From Campylobacteraceae bacterium (GTDB taxonomy: Bacteria > Campylobacterota > Campylobacteria > Campylobacterales > Sulfurospirillaceae), in contig JALSKH010000186.1 of the NCBI GenBank assembly GCA_026988975.1, positions 1-37,371 of the forward strand: a stretch of 37,371 nt of DNA. The letters run 5' to 3'. Positions 10,166 to 18,802 of this stretch are shown piece by piece. Position numbers and translations under genes: made by a program. Positions within the stretch are counted from its first letter, which is position 1. Each line of letters begins with the position of its first letter. The notes under the pieces were generated by a model. It ran no database searches. It saw only the letters and a list, made by a program, of their open reading frames with translations, and was not told the origin of the DNA.

Positions 10166-10769
10166 TATTTTGTGCCTCACTATCTGGATTTTGTTGCTCT
10201 TGTGCTGCAAGCTTAGCAGCTGCCTCTTGTTCAGCTTTTAGTTTTGCTGCCTTCTTCTCTTCTCTTCTTTTTTTCATCTCAACTTTTACATCAAGATTGT
10301 CCCCTCTTTGATCTCTAAAAGGATTCATACTGTTGACAAACTCCAAAGTATCAAAATCCCTTCTCATAGGAGGCATATGTTCCCAGTACTCCAATGCAAA
10401 ATCTATTAGACTTGGGTGAGTTGGAAAATCAACACCGAACATTTCATGCATCTCTCTCTCCATTATCTCTGCTTGGGGCCAGAGTGTATGCATGGATGGC
10501 AGCGTTGCATTTTCTCTATCTATGCTTGTCTGAACCATTACTACATGGTCCCTCTTTTCAGTTTGCAAACAGTATGTTATCGTAAATAACCCCTCTTCCA
10601 AGTCATCTCGGCAATTTATTGAGTCAAGCGTGATGTAGCCAAACTCATTTAAAAAACTAAGAAGTATGGATTCTAGATTTTCCAATTTTACAGTTACTTT
10701 ATATAAGTGTGCATTTTTCTCTACAAGCTCGAGTGAGAGTTTTTCTAGCTTAGATGATAAATCTATCAT
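10158..10769 (-). CDS. NuoC-like (30 kDa) subunit with charged Ala/Lys/Glu/Gln-rich C-terminal tail (MbxK-like)
   Basis: Complex I 30-kDa signature region (WPQAEIMEREMHEMFGVDFPTHP...). ATG at 10767-10769 forms an ATGA overlap with the upstream gene. Confidence 0.88.
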   Translation of the reverse strand: MIDLSSKLEKLSLELVEKNAHLYKVTVKLENLESILLSFLNEFGYITLDSINCRDDLEEGLFTITYCLQTEKRDHVVMVQTSIDRENATLPSMHTLWPQAEIMEREMHEMFGVDFPTHPSLIDFALEYWEHMPPMRRDFDTLEFVNSMNPFRDQRGDNLDVKVEMKKRREEKKAAKLKAEQEAAAKLAAQEQQNPDSEAQNNE

Positions 10770-11401
10770 GCAACACCTCCATTTTCTAAATTGTACCAAT
10801 CTGTCTCATATGATGGATCGATATGTCCGCCTAGTACTCTTTTTTGGTTATCTTTGTAAAATTTCAAATTTTCATCATATTTTTGCCAGCCAGCTTTTTC
10901 TCCGTTTTTGATTCTCTCTTGCAGAAGAACAAAGCCCTCTATAACTGACTCAGGGCGAGGCATACAGCCTGTAACATACACATCTACTGGTATATAGTCA
11001 TCAAGTTTTTTTATTGTATTATAAGAGTCCCAATACATTCCACCGTTTATGGGACAACTCCCCAAGGTTATGACATATTTTGGTCTTTGCATCTGTTCAT
11101 ATGTTCTTATAACCCGTCTTAGCGTCTTATAAGCCAAATAACCAGAGAGTATAATCAAGTCAGCCTGCCTAGGAGTTGCAACTCCAACAACACCCATTCT
11201 CTCAGCATCGTATCTACTAGTAAAAGTAGGAGGCATCTCTATAGCACCGCATCCTGTTCCGTATGCTACGACAAATATACTTCGACTTCTAAACCAATTT
11301 ACAGCTTTTTCCATGATGGCATGGGTGTTTGCCATACCACTCTCTTCTAATTTGCACTTTAAGCTACTATCTAGGTCACTACCATGAAAACCACTTTCCA
11401 T
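10766..11401 (-). CDS. NuoB/hydrogenase small-subunit-like protein (MbxJ-like)
   Basis: YGTGCGAIEMPP, ITLGSCPINGGMYWDSYN, DVYVTGCMPRPESVIEG. ATG at 11399-11401 has an aagggg Shine-Dalgarno; the track ORF start is a TTG at 11419. Confidence 0.92.
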   Translation of the reverse strand: MESGFHGSDLDSSLKCKLEESGMANTHAIMEKAVNWFRSRSIFVVAYGTGCGAIEMPPTFTSRYDAERMGVVGVATPRQADLIILSGYLAYKTLRRVIRTYEQMQRPKYVITLGSCPINGGMYWDSYNTIKKLDDYIPVDVYVTGCMPRPESVIEGFVLLQERIKNGEKAGWQKYDENLKFYKDNQKRVLGGHIDPSYETDWYNLENGGVA

Positions 11402-11411
11402 TTTATCCCCT

Positions 11412-12305
11412 TTATCCAAACCAAATAACTCTAGCTAATCCTAAGAGAGCTATGAGAGTAGGTATTTTCATTAAAAAATCAACCGCTTGTTCAACTTTAT
11501 ATCTTCCATATACTACACCTATGAAAATAATAGTCACAAAAATAGCCAAAGTTTTTAAAACAAGCATCCAAAGTGAATCAGCTCCACCTAAAAACAGGTC
11601 AATTATCAAAACAAGTTTTGCAAAGGCAAATAGTGAACCCTGAGACATAAGCAGAGCTAAAAATTTACCGCTAAACTCTGTCCTTGGTCCAGAATATACC
11701 TCTTGAGGAGCCCCTGGAATGTCAAATGGCGACTCACCAAAAAAACCTACCATAGAAATCATAGCTGCTATAAAAAGTAGAGGATGGTTTATGATATTTA
11801 AACCCCCTGTTTTTTGCATATCTATGATGTGTACTATATCACTGCTGTTTGCTGCTATTATCAAACCAACAACGGCTATATAAAAGGGCAATTCAAGACC
11901 TATGAGTCGGGTTAAACCTCTGACAACTCCCATAACACCAAAAGGATTGCCACCTGTTCCGACTGCTAAAGCATTGCCTAGTGGTCCTAAAACCATAAGG
12001 TACAACAAAACAAAAAGGTTTCCCTGACTAGTGGCGCTTCTTAAAAAATCACTATCACTAAAAACAGGCACAAGTATAAGAGTTAAAACAGCTCCCGTTG
12101 CCATGATTATTGGTCCTAGATAAAACATCCAACCATAATTAACGGTGTTTTTTTTGGAAAAAAGCTTTATGCTATCGTAAAATGATTGATATATAGTAGG
12201 ACCGTATCTACCTTGAATCCTTGCCAATATATTTCTATATAGACCAAAATAGATAAAACCAACGACATATGCTAACATGATGAGCAGTATAATTTGAAAT
12301 ATCAT
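11412..12305 (-). CDS. NuoH/HyfC-like membrane subunit (MbxM-like)
   Basis: RIQGRYGPTIYQSFYDSIKLFSKKN..., GESPFDIPGAPQEVYSGPRTEFSGK. Confidence 0.94.
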   Translation of the reverse strand: MIFQIILLIMLAYVVGFIYFGLYRNILARIQGRYGPTIYQSFYDSIKLFSKKNTVNYGWMFYLGPIIMATGAVLTLILVPVFSDSDFLRSATSQGNLFVLLYLMVLGPLGNALAVGTGGNPFGVMGVVRGLTRLIGLELPFYIAVVGLIIAANSSDIVHIIDMQKTGGLNIINHPLLFIAAMISMVGFFGESPFDIPGAPQEVYSGPRTEFSGKFLALLMSQGSLFAFAKLVLIIDLFLGGADSLWMLVLKTLAIFVTIIFIGVVYGRYKVEQAVDFLMKIPTLIALLGLARVIWFG

Positions 12306-14077
12306 GAGTTAACTCCTATAAAAAACAGTGCACTAAAGAAGAGCAAGATTATGATCATTGTATTGTGAATATTTCCATAATACATACGACTCAGCAGTTC
12401 AGAACTTCTTTTTGTCTGTAGTGCTAGAGCATCATAAAAAGTTGCTGTACTCCTTTTTAAGATGGCATTTACAAATTTGATTCTGTGCAGTTCCGTACCA
12501 AATCCAAATCCATAGTGCAAAGATGTATCTTTTGATGGTACTTCACCACAGTAGCTTATATCAAATCTGTTTATATTGTTTTTGGCTTTTGATTTTATCC
12601 TGCTGATGAGCAGTAAAATCAAAACAAAAAAGGCAACAAAAGCACTCATGATGAAAAGTCCGTTGAAATTACCAACAGCACTATCCATGATGCCTACTCC
12701 ATCATAAGGCAAAGCTTTCAAAGAGAATTGAGTTAAAATCGGATTTATAACTTTTACAAATGCTCCGGGAAATGCTCCTGTTAAAACCAAAAGAAGTGCA
12801 AGTATGATTTGTGGAATCAGATAACTAAGAGGTACCTCTTTTTGAGTCTCCAGCCCTTTTGAAGTCGGATGTCCAAGATAGATACCATATACCAGTTTAT
12901 AACAGTACAAAAATGATGCTGCGCCAGAAAATAACATACCTATGAGTATAAGAGCAAATTTTGTGTTTATCGCAGCATTATACATCATGAATTTTGATGC
13001 AAAACCACCAAGTGGAGGCATACCTGCCAGACCGATTATACCGATTAAAAGCATCACAAATGAGACAGGAGTCCTATATATGAGACCACCTAGCTCACTA
13101 AATCTGTTTTTGCCGGTTTGTGCTATGATAGCAGCTACATTTATAAATAATAATAGTTTTATGATAGTATGAATCAGCGTATGATAAAGTGCCCCAGCCA
13201 CTCCATAAGTGGTACCAAATCCAATGACAGCAATTATGTAGCCAAGCTGAGCAATGGATGAGTAGGCAAGAAGTCTTTTTACTTCATCTTGTGTTATGGC
13301 TTTAAAGGTTGCTATTATCGAAGTTGCAACACCAATCCAAGCTAGAGTGTAGCCAAAATCTGTACCATTTAAAATGGTCCCAAACATTATCTTTAACTCT
13401 TGATATCCTACTATATTTCCATATATCAAAAAGAGTCCATAGATGCCCATTTTTGACATCACAGCTGAAAGAATTGAGCTAAAAAGGTCAGGCGCTTTTG
13501 AGTATGTATCGACTACCCAATAGTGCAATCCAATCACACCAGCTTTTGTGAAAAAACTGAGTGAGAAGAGAATGATTAGTGTTAATTGTATATCAAATGG
13601 CATACTCTTAAACGAAGCCGAAATCGTAGCAAAATCAAAAGAGTTTGCAAAAGAGTAGGATATGACGATAGCGGCTATCAAAGAGAATGCTGATGCTAAA
13701 GAAAATAGTATATATTTTTGTAGCGACTTTATATCTATATTATTTGATTTTGAGATGATAAAGTAACTACTCCAAGTCATAATTTCCCAACCTATAAAGA
13801 AGGTGATAAAATCTCCTGCTAGAACGATTATCAACATCGCAAAAGAGAGTAGAAGCTGTAGTGCGTAGTAGTTGCAAGAGAGTTTCTTGCTCTTTTGAGA
13901 AACAGTTACGAGCAAAAAAGATATCAAACTCAAATAGGCAAAAAATGTTCCAAGTGGTGTCTGAATCAGACTAAGTGTGAAATCTTTTGTCAAAGAGAAG
14001 CTTACATGTAGGTCTCCCCCAAACTGATATAAAAATAGTATAGGTAAGATATTTAATAGTAAAAATATTGAATTCAT
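12302..14077 (-). CDS. NuoN/MrpD/HyfB-like proton-translocating subunit (MbxH'-like, second antiporter-like subunit)
   Basis: 591 aa; FFIGWEIMTWSSYF (Glu), TKAGVIGLHYWVVDTYSKAP (Lys), HTLIHTIIKLLLF, AGMPPLGGFASKF. Confidence 0.92.
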   Translation of the reverse strand: MNSIFLLLNILPILFLYQFGGDLHVSFSLTKDFTLSLIQTPLGTFFAYLSLISFLLVTVSQKSKKLSCNYYALQLLLSFAMLIIVLAGDFITFFIGWEIMTWSSYFIISKSNNIDIKSLQKYILFSLASAFSLIAAIVISYSFANSFDFATISASFKSMPFDIQLTLIILFSLSFFTKAGVIGLHYWVVDTYSKAPDLFSSILSAVMSKMGIYGLFLIYGNIVGYQELKIMFGTILNGTDFGYTLAWIGVATSIIATFKAITQDEVKRLLAYSSIAQLGYIIAVIGFGTTYGVAGALYHTLIHTIIKLLLFINVAAIIAQTGKNRFSELGGLIYRTPVSFVMLLIGIIGLAGMPPLGGFASKFMMYNAAINTKFALILIGMLFSGAASFLYCYKLVYGIYLGHPTSKGLETQKEVPLSYLIPQIILALLLVLTGAFPGAFVKVINPILTQFSLKALPYDGVGIMDSAVGNFNGLFIMSAFVAFFVLILLLISRIKSKAKNNINRFDISYCGEVPSKDTSLHYGFGFGTELHRIKFVNAILKRSTATFYDALALQTKRSSELLSRMYYGNIHNTMIIILLFFSALFFIGVNS

Positions 14078-15528
14078 AGTCCTACTCCTAATGCAAATTT
14101 TAGATAATCAGTCGGATTTATCAAGGCATTTGCCGCCAAATCCGTGTAGTGAATCAACAAGGAAGGAAATAGACCAAATATGACTATCAGTGCTGCCAAT
14201 ACACAGAGCAAGATATAGTTTATAAAGCCTACATGCACAACTCTTTTTGTCCCTTTTTTATCTAACATCATAGCTGTCAATCTAAAGAAATATACAGCTT
14301 CTACGATAGAAACCAAAAGTATAAAAGCTATGGCACTGTAGTTATGAGATAGAGCAAATCCCTTTAAGATTAGAATTTTTCCAACAAATCCACTAAAAGG
14401 AGGAATTCCTAAGATCGATAAAAAACCAATAGCAAATATGATGGTCAAAAATCTTGATTTAAAATCTCCAAATATAGAGATTTTTGTACTTTTGAGATGG
14501 TGAATCAATATGCCTAAAGCCAAAAATATCAACAACTTAGATATAGAGTGACTTGTAAGATGGAAAAGAGCACCAGAAACTGTTTCACTAGAGTTGGTTG
14601 ATAGAGCCATAAACAAGATGCCAAGTTGCCCTAGTGTTGAGTATGCGAAAAGTCTCTTGACATTTGTTTGGTTTAGTGCGGTAAATTCGGAAACTAAAAA
14701 TGTGATCGCACCTATAACCATGACAAAAAGCATATACTTTGAACTTAAGCCAAATAGATAAAATAGATGAAAAAATACAAACAGATAAGCTTTTGCAACA
14801 ACAGAGCTAAAGAGTCCATTGACTGATGAGATGCTTCCTTGATATATATCTGGCGCCCAAAAGTTCATCGGAAATAGTTCTGCTTTTGTTCCAAAACCTA
14901 TAAAAAGCATCAAAACTATAAGAACAGAAATCTTTGGATCTATTTCGTGAAATCTTTGAGCAATTAAGCCTAGATTTACTGTCCCTATCTGTAGATATAT
15001 CAGCATAATCGCAAAAACTATAAATATAGAAGCAATGGAGCCTATGATGAGGTATTTTATGCCTGATTCTAAACCTAGTTTGTCTTTATTGTATGCTGAT
15101 AGCGTATATGAGCATATACCAACGATTTCGAAAAAGATGTAGAGGTTAAATATATCGCAACTTAGTATCATACCGATACTGCCTGCTATTAGCATATTGA
15201 AAAATACATAAAATCTCGCTTCATCTCTTTTTGGATTAACTTTAAAATACCATAACATATAAAAAGAGACAATAACCGCAGAAAAAGTAAAAATCAACAA
15301 AAAGAGCAATGAGTAACCATCCAATACAAATGCGATACCCAAAGGTGGTTTGATAGAAAATTGCGAAATCTGAGGAAGTTTCATAGTTGTATAAGCGATG
15401 CTTTGCACAAAGAGTATGAAACTCAACAAAATTGAGCTGCCTCTTAGCGTAAAAGAGCCTAACTTTTTAAAGTAAGGAGTCAAAAATGAGAATATAACCG
15501 GCAATAAAAAATAGTAACCTAAACTCAT
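14074..15528 (-). CDS. MrpD/MnhD-like proton-translocating subunit (MbxH-like)
   Basis: 484 aa; FFEIVGICSYTL, GTKAELFPMNFWAPDIYQGS, HSISKLLIF, LGIPPFSGFVGKI. Confidence 0.93.
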   Translation of the reverse strand: MSLGYYFLLPVIFSFLTPYFKKLGSFTLRGSSILLSFILFVQSIAYTTMKLPQISQFSIKPPLGIAFVLDGYSLLFLLIFTFSAVIVSFYMLWYFKVNPKRDEARFYVFFNMLIAGSIGMILSCDIFNLYIFFEIVGICSYTLSAYNKDKLGLESGIKYLIIGSIASIFIVFAIMLIYLQIGTVNLGLIAQRFHEIDPKISVLIVLMLFIGFGTKAELFPMNFWAPDIYQGSISSVNGLFSSVVAKAYLFVFFHLFYLFGLSSKYMLFVMVIGAITFLVSEFTALNQTNVKRLFAYSTLGQLGILFMALSTNSSETVSGALFHLTSHSISKLLIFLALGILIHHLKSTKISIFGDFKSRFLTIIFAIGFLSILGIPPFSGFVGKILILKGFALSHNYSAIAFILLVSIVEAVYFFRLTAMMLDKKGTKRVVHVGFINYILLCVLAALIVIFGLFPSLLIHYTDLAANALINPTDYLKFALGVGL

Positions 15529-15529
15529 G

Positions 15530-15907
15530 TCAATCCCTCAACTCATTCATTTTTGATATATCATTTCTACCAGTAAGTTTATAATACTCGATACCAAATG
15601 ACAATCCAAGTGCCAAAATCGCTAACCCAATAACAATGGTTGTCAAAATCATCGCTTGAGGGACAGGATCTACCATGCCCGTAAAAGTTTTAGTTTTATC
15701 ATCAACTATCGGTGCAACTAAGCCAACTTTATAGTGTAAGCCTATAAAAAATAGAAAAAGAGCCGACTCCATTATGTCAAAGGAGACCAAAACTTTCACT
15801 AGATTTTTTTGTGTTGCAATTCCATAAAACCCTATAAAAAAGAGTGCCATGGAGCCCACTATAATGATAGCATGTATGCTCTGTGTTGAGTTGAAAAAAT
15901 CAAGCAT
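15530..15907 (-). CDS. MnhC/MrpC-like (NuoK-like) subunit (MbxG-like)
   Basis: NLVKVLVSFDIMESALFLFFIGL...DPVPQAMILTTIVIGLAILALGLSF. Confidence 0.92.
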   Translation of the reverse strand: MLDFFNSTQSIHAIIIVGSMALFFIGFYGIATQKNLVKVLVSFDIMESALFLFFIGLHYKVGLVAPIVDDKTKTFTGMVDPVPQAMILTTIVIGLAILALGLSFGIEYYKLTGRNDISKMNELRD

Positions 15908-16628
15908 TTTCTATCTCCTTTTCGTGTTCTTCTTTTACAAAATACTCTACTATGACAGCCATCTCGCTACCAACTTTTATACCTACTATCACATAAATGA
16001 CAGGGATGATACCACCACTTATAAGATTCCCAATTTCACTTACAGGATGGGGTAAAAAATTTCCTAGTAGCATATTTACTTTAAAAAGACCGATGATAGC
16101 GACCAATACATAAGCTGATCCGCTCAGGGACTCGCCAAGTGTTAAGATAGAGTGATTTAAGTCCATATTTGGGTTTGCCAAGAAGAGCAGTAAAAATGCA
16201 GTTGCGATAACAACACCACCTTGAAATCCACCACCAGGACTTAAGTGACCGTGAATGATGATATAGGCACCAAAAAGAATTATGACACTCAATAGTAAGC
16301 GACTGCCGACATTTAAGATGAAACTATCTTGTTTGATGATTTTTGCATAAGTTCTTTGCGATGTACTCAACATCAATGCTACACCAGAAGTTGCCAAAAA
16401 CAGAACCGTAACTTCTCCAACTGTATCGATTCCCCTGAAAAATGTAACAACAGATGTGACGGCATTTGCGGTAGCCGTTTGCATATTTAGATTTAAAAAT
16501 ATATCACCAACACTTTTATGAAGGTCTGTCTTCACTTGCATAAGTAATCCAAGCAGAGATAAAAGAAGAGCCGAAGACAAAATAGATAGAACAATATGTT
16601 TGATAGGTAGGGTTTTTTTAAGACTCAT
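15900..16628 (-). CDS. MrpA-C-terminal (MbhE-like) plus MnhB (MbhF-like) fused subunit (MbxF-like)
   Basis: N-terminal half NAVTSVVTFFRGIDTVGEVTVLFLATSGVALML resembles MbhE/MrpA C-terminus. C-terminal half HLSPGGGFQGGVVIATAFLLL resembles MnhB. Confidence 0.87.
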   Translation of the reverse strand: MSLKKTLPIKHIVLSILSSALLLSLLGLLMQVKTDLHKSVGDIFLNLNMQTATANAVTSVVTFFRGIDTVGEVTVLFLATSGVALMLSTSQRTYAKIIKQDSFILNVGSRLLLSVIILFGAYIIIHGHLSPGGGFQGGVVIATAFLLLFLANPNMDLNHSILTLGESLSGSAYVLVAIIGLFKVNMLLGNFLPHPVSEIGNLISGGIIPVIYVIVGIKVGSEMAVIVEYFVKEEHEKEIENA

Positions 16629-16873
16629 GACTCTACCTCCTCTTGAGATGTGTGTCTGATTCCAAGCAAAAATACTGCTGTACTAAGACCTGTTCCGATA
16701 ACTGCCTCTGTAAGTGCAACATCAGGTGCTTGAAATATAAAAAACAGCACAACACTACCAAGACCAACACCCATAAAAAGCATGACAGATTGAGTTATAT
16801 CTTTGCTTAATATCGCTCCAAGAGCAACTATTATGATAGACAAAAATGTAAATAGTATAAGTAATCCTATCAT
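16625..16873 (-). CDS. DUF4040/MbhD-like (MrpA-derived, NuoJ-like) subunit
   Basis: 82 aa: FIFQAPDVALTEAVIGTGLSTAVFLLGIRHT (typical APDVALTEA motif). Confidence 0.9.
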   Translation of the reverse strand: MIGLLILFTFLSIIIVALGAILSKDITQSVMLFMGVGLGSVVLFFIFQAPDVALTEAVIGTGLSTAVFLLGIRHTSQEEVES

Positions 16874-17196
16874 TTCTCATCTCCTTTTAATGCATCAACT
16901 CCGCTACTGTTGAAAACATGCTTGTAAAATCTCTTGTATGTTGTCATAGCAAGGAGTGAAGAGGATATGGGATTTGTTATGAGTATGAAAACTGCCAAAA
17001 CTATAAGTTTGAACGACCATTGTGGCTCAAAGCAGGCTATTCCTAAAATCACTAACAAAGAGCCTAGCGTTGAAGCTTTTGTAGCTGCTTGCATTCGCGT
17101 CAAGGTATCTGGCATACGCAACAGACCAATCCCGCTGATAAAAAATAGCAAAACTCCCAGTAAAGCAAGTATATATCCAAGAAAAACCAACATCAC
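16870..17196 (-). CDS. MnhG/MrpG-like subunit (MbxC-like)
   Basis: GIGLLRMPDTLTRMQAATKASTLGSLLVILG...NPISSSLLA. Confidence 0.94.
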   Translation of the reverse strand: MMLVFLGYILALLGVLLFFISGIGLLRMPDTLTRMQAATKASTLGSLLVILGIACFEPQWSFKLIVLAVFILITNPISSSLLAMTTYKRFYKHVFNSSGVDALKGDEK

Positions 17197-17441
17197 AGCT
17201 CCTTATCTAAGAATTTTGCAAATACTACCGTGCCTACAAATCCGATTAATCCAAAGACAAATGCAACATCAAGATACAAACTCTTTTGAAAATAAAAGGA
17301 GAGAACAACAAGCAAAGAGGTAGCAATGATGCTCATAGAATCAAAAGCAACAACCCTGTCAGCCAGAGTTGGACCCCTCAAAAACCTGATCAAGACCAAC
17401 AATAGCGATAACGCTATAAGTAAAATCAAAAAATTTAACAT
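17193..17441 (-). CDS. MnhF/MrpF-like subunit (MbxB-like), first gene of the 13-gene operon
   Basis: RFLRGPTLADRVVAFDSMSIIATSLLV...DVAFVFGLIGFVGTVVFAKFL. Confidence 0.94.
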   Translation of the reverse strand: MLNFLILLIALSLLLVLIRFLRGPTLADRVVAFDSMSIIATSLLVVLSFYFQKSLYLDVAFVFGLIGFVGTVVFAKFLDKEL

Positions 17442-17579
17442 ACCAGCCCCATTAATTCTTTTGTCGTAAGATTAACTAGAATGTGCTTGCTATAAGTTAA
17501 ACAAGTTGAATTATTTCGTTTACTTAATATTAATATTATGTTAATGATAAAAGAATGATATTTGTCTTGTCTTGTGGGT

Positions 17580-18749
17580 TTATTTTTTCTCTAAATATTC
17601 CAGTAGTTTAAAGAGTTCTTGGTTTTCTTCATTTAGTTTGGATTTGTCTAGAGTCTTTAAATAGTATCTTAGAAAAGTTAGTGAGCTATAAGGATACGGA
17701 ATGGCAGACTCCTCGAAGCGTTTTTGTATGGTTTTTGATAGGCTTGCTTTTTTCCACATAAATCTATCGAATAAAAATGCCATTGAGTTTAAGATATCTA
17801 TCAATATTTTTATGTTTTTTTCATATGAGGACTCAAATTTTTTATTAAACTCTTCAAAGAAAGATGCAAAGTATTCGTCTGTTATAGGCAAAAGCATCTC
17901 ATTTTCTTCTCTAAGAGTTCCTATATAATCTATAGCATCTACATATAAACTCCTTAAATGTTTGACATTTTGTTTTAAAGTTATCGCTTCTATGTCATCT
18001 TTATTCAGTTTGGACAACTCTGACATCTTTTCTTTTATCTCTATTTCCATAATACCTAAGCTGGCTTTTATGCTTTTCATTTTTGCACTATTGTTTTCCA
18101 GGCGCTTTTTTGCCTCTTTATATCTTGTATATCTAAGAAATATCGTAGAAAATGCTATTTTTGGATACATGTAGCTTTTTTTGTATATATTGTATATCTC
18201 ATTTACATTTTGTATGTTTTGATAAACTTCCGTTAGATTGCCATCAGCTAGGGAACTGTCTATCTCTAAGAGATTGTTGTAAGCAGTAAAAAGAAATCTT
18301 TTTATTTTAAAGTAATCTAAAGTTTCATCTTTTGATTGAAGTTCATAGTTTTTATATTTTCCAACAGTTTCTTGCAGTTTTGCAAAAAAATTGTTCATAG
18401 TGGTATCTATAAAATTTTTAGGAACAGTTTTGATAGAATAAAATTCAGGATCCAGTTTTTGGTCGAGCGCTGAGTCTTCATCTTTATCTGGCAGACTTGT
18501 TTGAAGTATCGCTTTTTTTGCATCTTGTATATCTAAAACAGGTTTACTCAGATCATCAGAAGAGGGTGTCTGCTTTTTTATATCTAAGATTACATCATCT
18601 TTAAGTTGAAAATCGACATTTAAGCCAATACTAGGCAGATTATCAAAATCAGACCATGCTTGTATGCCAAATTTGTACTTGTTGTTATCTCTAGTCAAAA
18701 CCAGACCAGAGCCATCATCATTGTTGTAAAAAATTATCGTTCCTATCAT
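17580..18749 (-). CDS. Hypothetical protein: cold-shock/OB-like N-terminus plus helical/coiled-coil C-terminus
   Basis: 389-aa ORF. N-terminus MIGTIIFYNNDDGSGLVLTRDNNKYKFGIQAWSDFDN...GLNVDFQL resembles a CSD-type beta pattern; remainder is Lys/Glu/Leu-rich. Confidence 0.75.
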   Translation of the reverse strand: MIGTIIFYNNDDGSGLVLTRDNNKYKFGIQAWSDFDNLPSIGLNVDFQLKDDVILDIKKQTPSSDDLSKPVLDIQDAKKAILQTSLPDKDEDSALDQKLDPEFYSIKTVPKNFIDTTMNNFFAKLQETVGKYKNYELQSKDETLDYFKIKRFLFTAYNNLLEIDSSLADGNLTEVYQNIQNVNEIYNIYKKSYMYPKIAFSTIFLRYTRYKEAKKRLENNSAKMKSIKASLGIMEIEIKEKMSELSKLNKDDIEAITLKQNVKHLRSLYVDAIDYIGTLREENEMLLPITDEYFASFFEEFNKKFESSYEKNIKILIDILNSMAFLFDRFMWKKASLSKTIQKRFEESAIPYPYSSLTFLRYYLKTLDKSKLNEENQELFKLLEYLEKK

Positions 18750-18802
18750 AAAATGAAGTATAGCATATACTATTTTAATATCCTATATGTTAAAATCTCA
18801 AA

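Noticed and set aside
8183-17441. Calling the operon a NiFe hydrogenase (Hyf/Ech/MBH) or simply an Mrp antiporter plus complex I
   Set aside because: The large subunit lacks two of the four NiFe-ligating Cys. NuoEFG are absent. The Mrp genes are continuous and co-oriented with the oxidoreductase genes, often overlapping, so they are not a separate antiporter operon.
17442-17579. Specific regulator site upstream of the 13-gene operon (AT-rich dyad ttaatattaatatta)
   Set aside because: AT-rich palindromes arise easily in this base composition, and it does not match a regulator consensus I can name with confidence.
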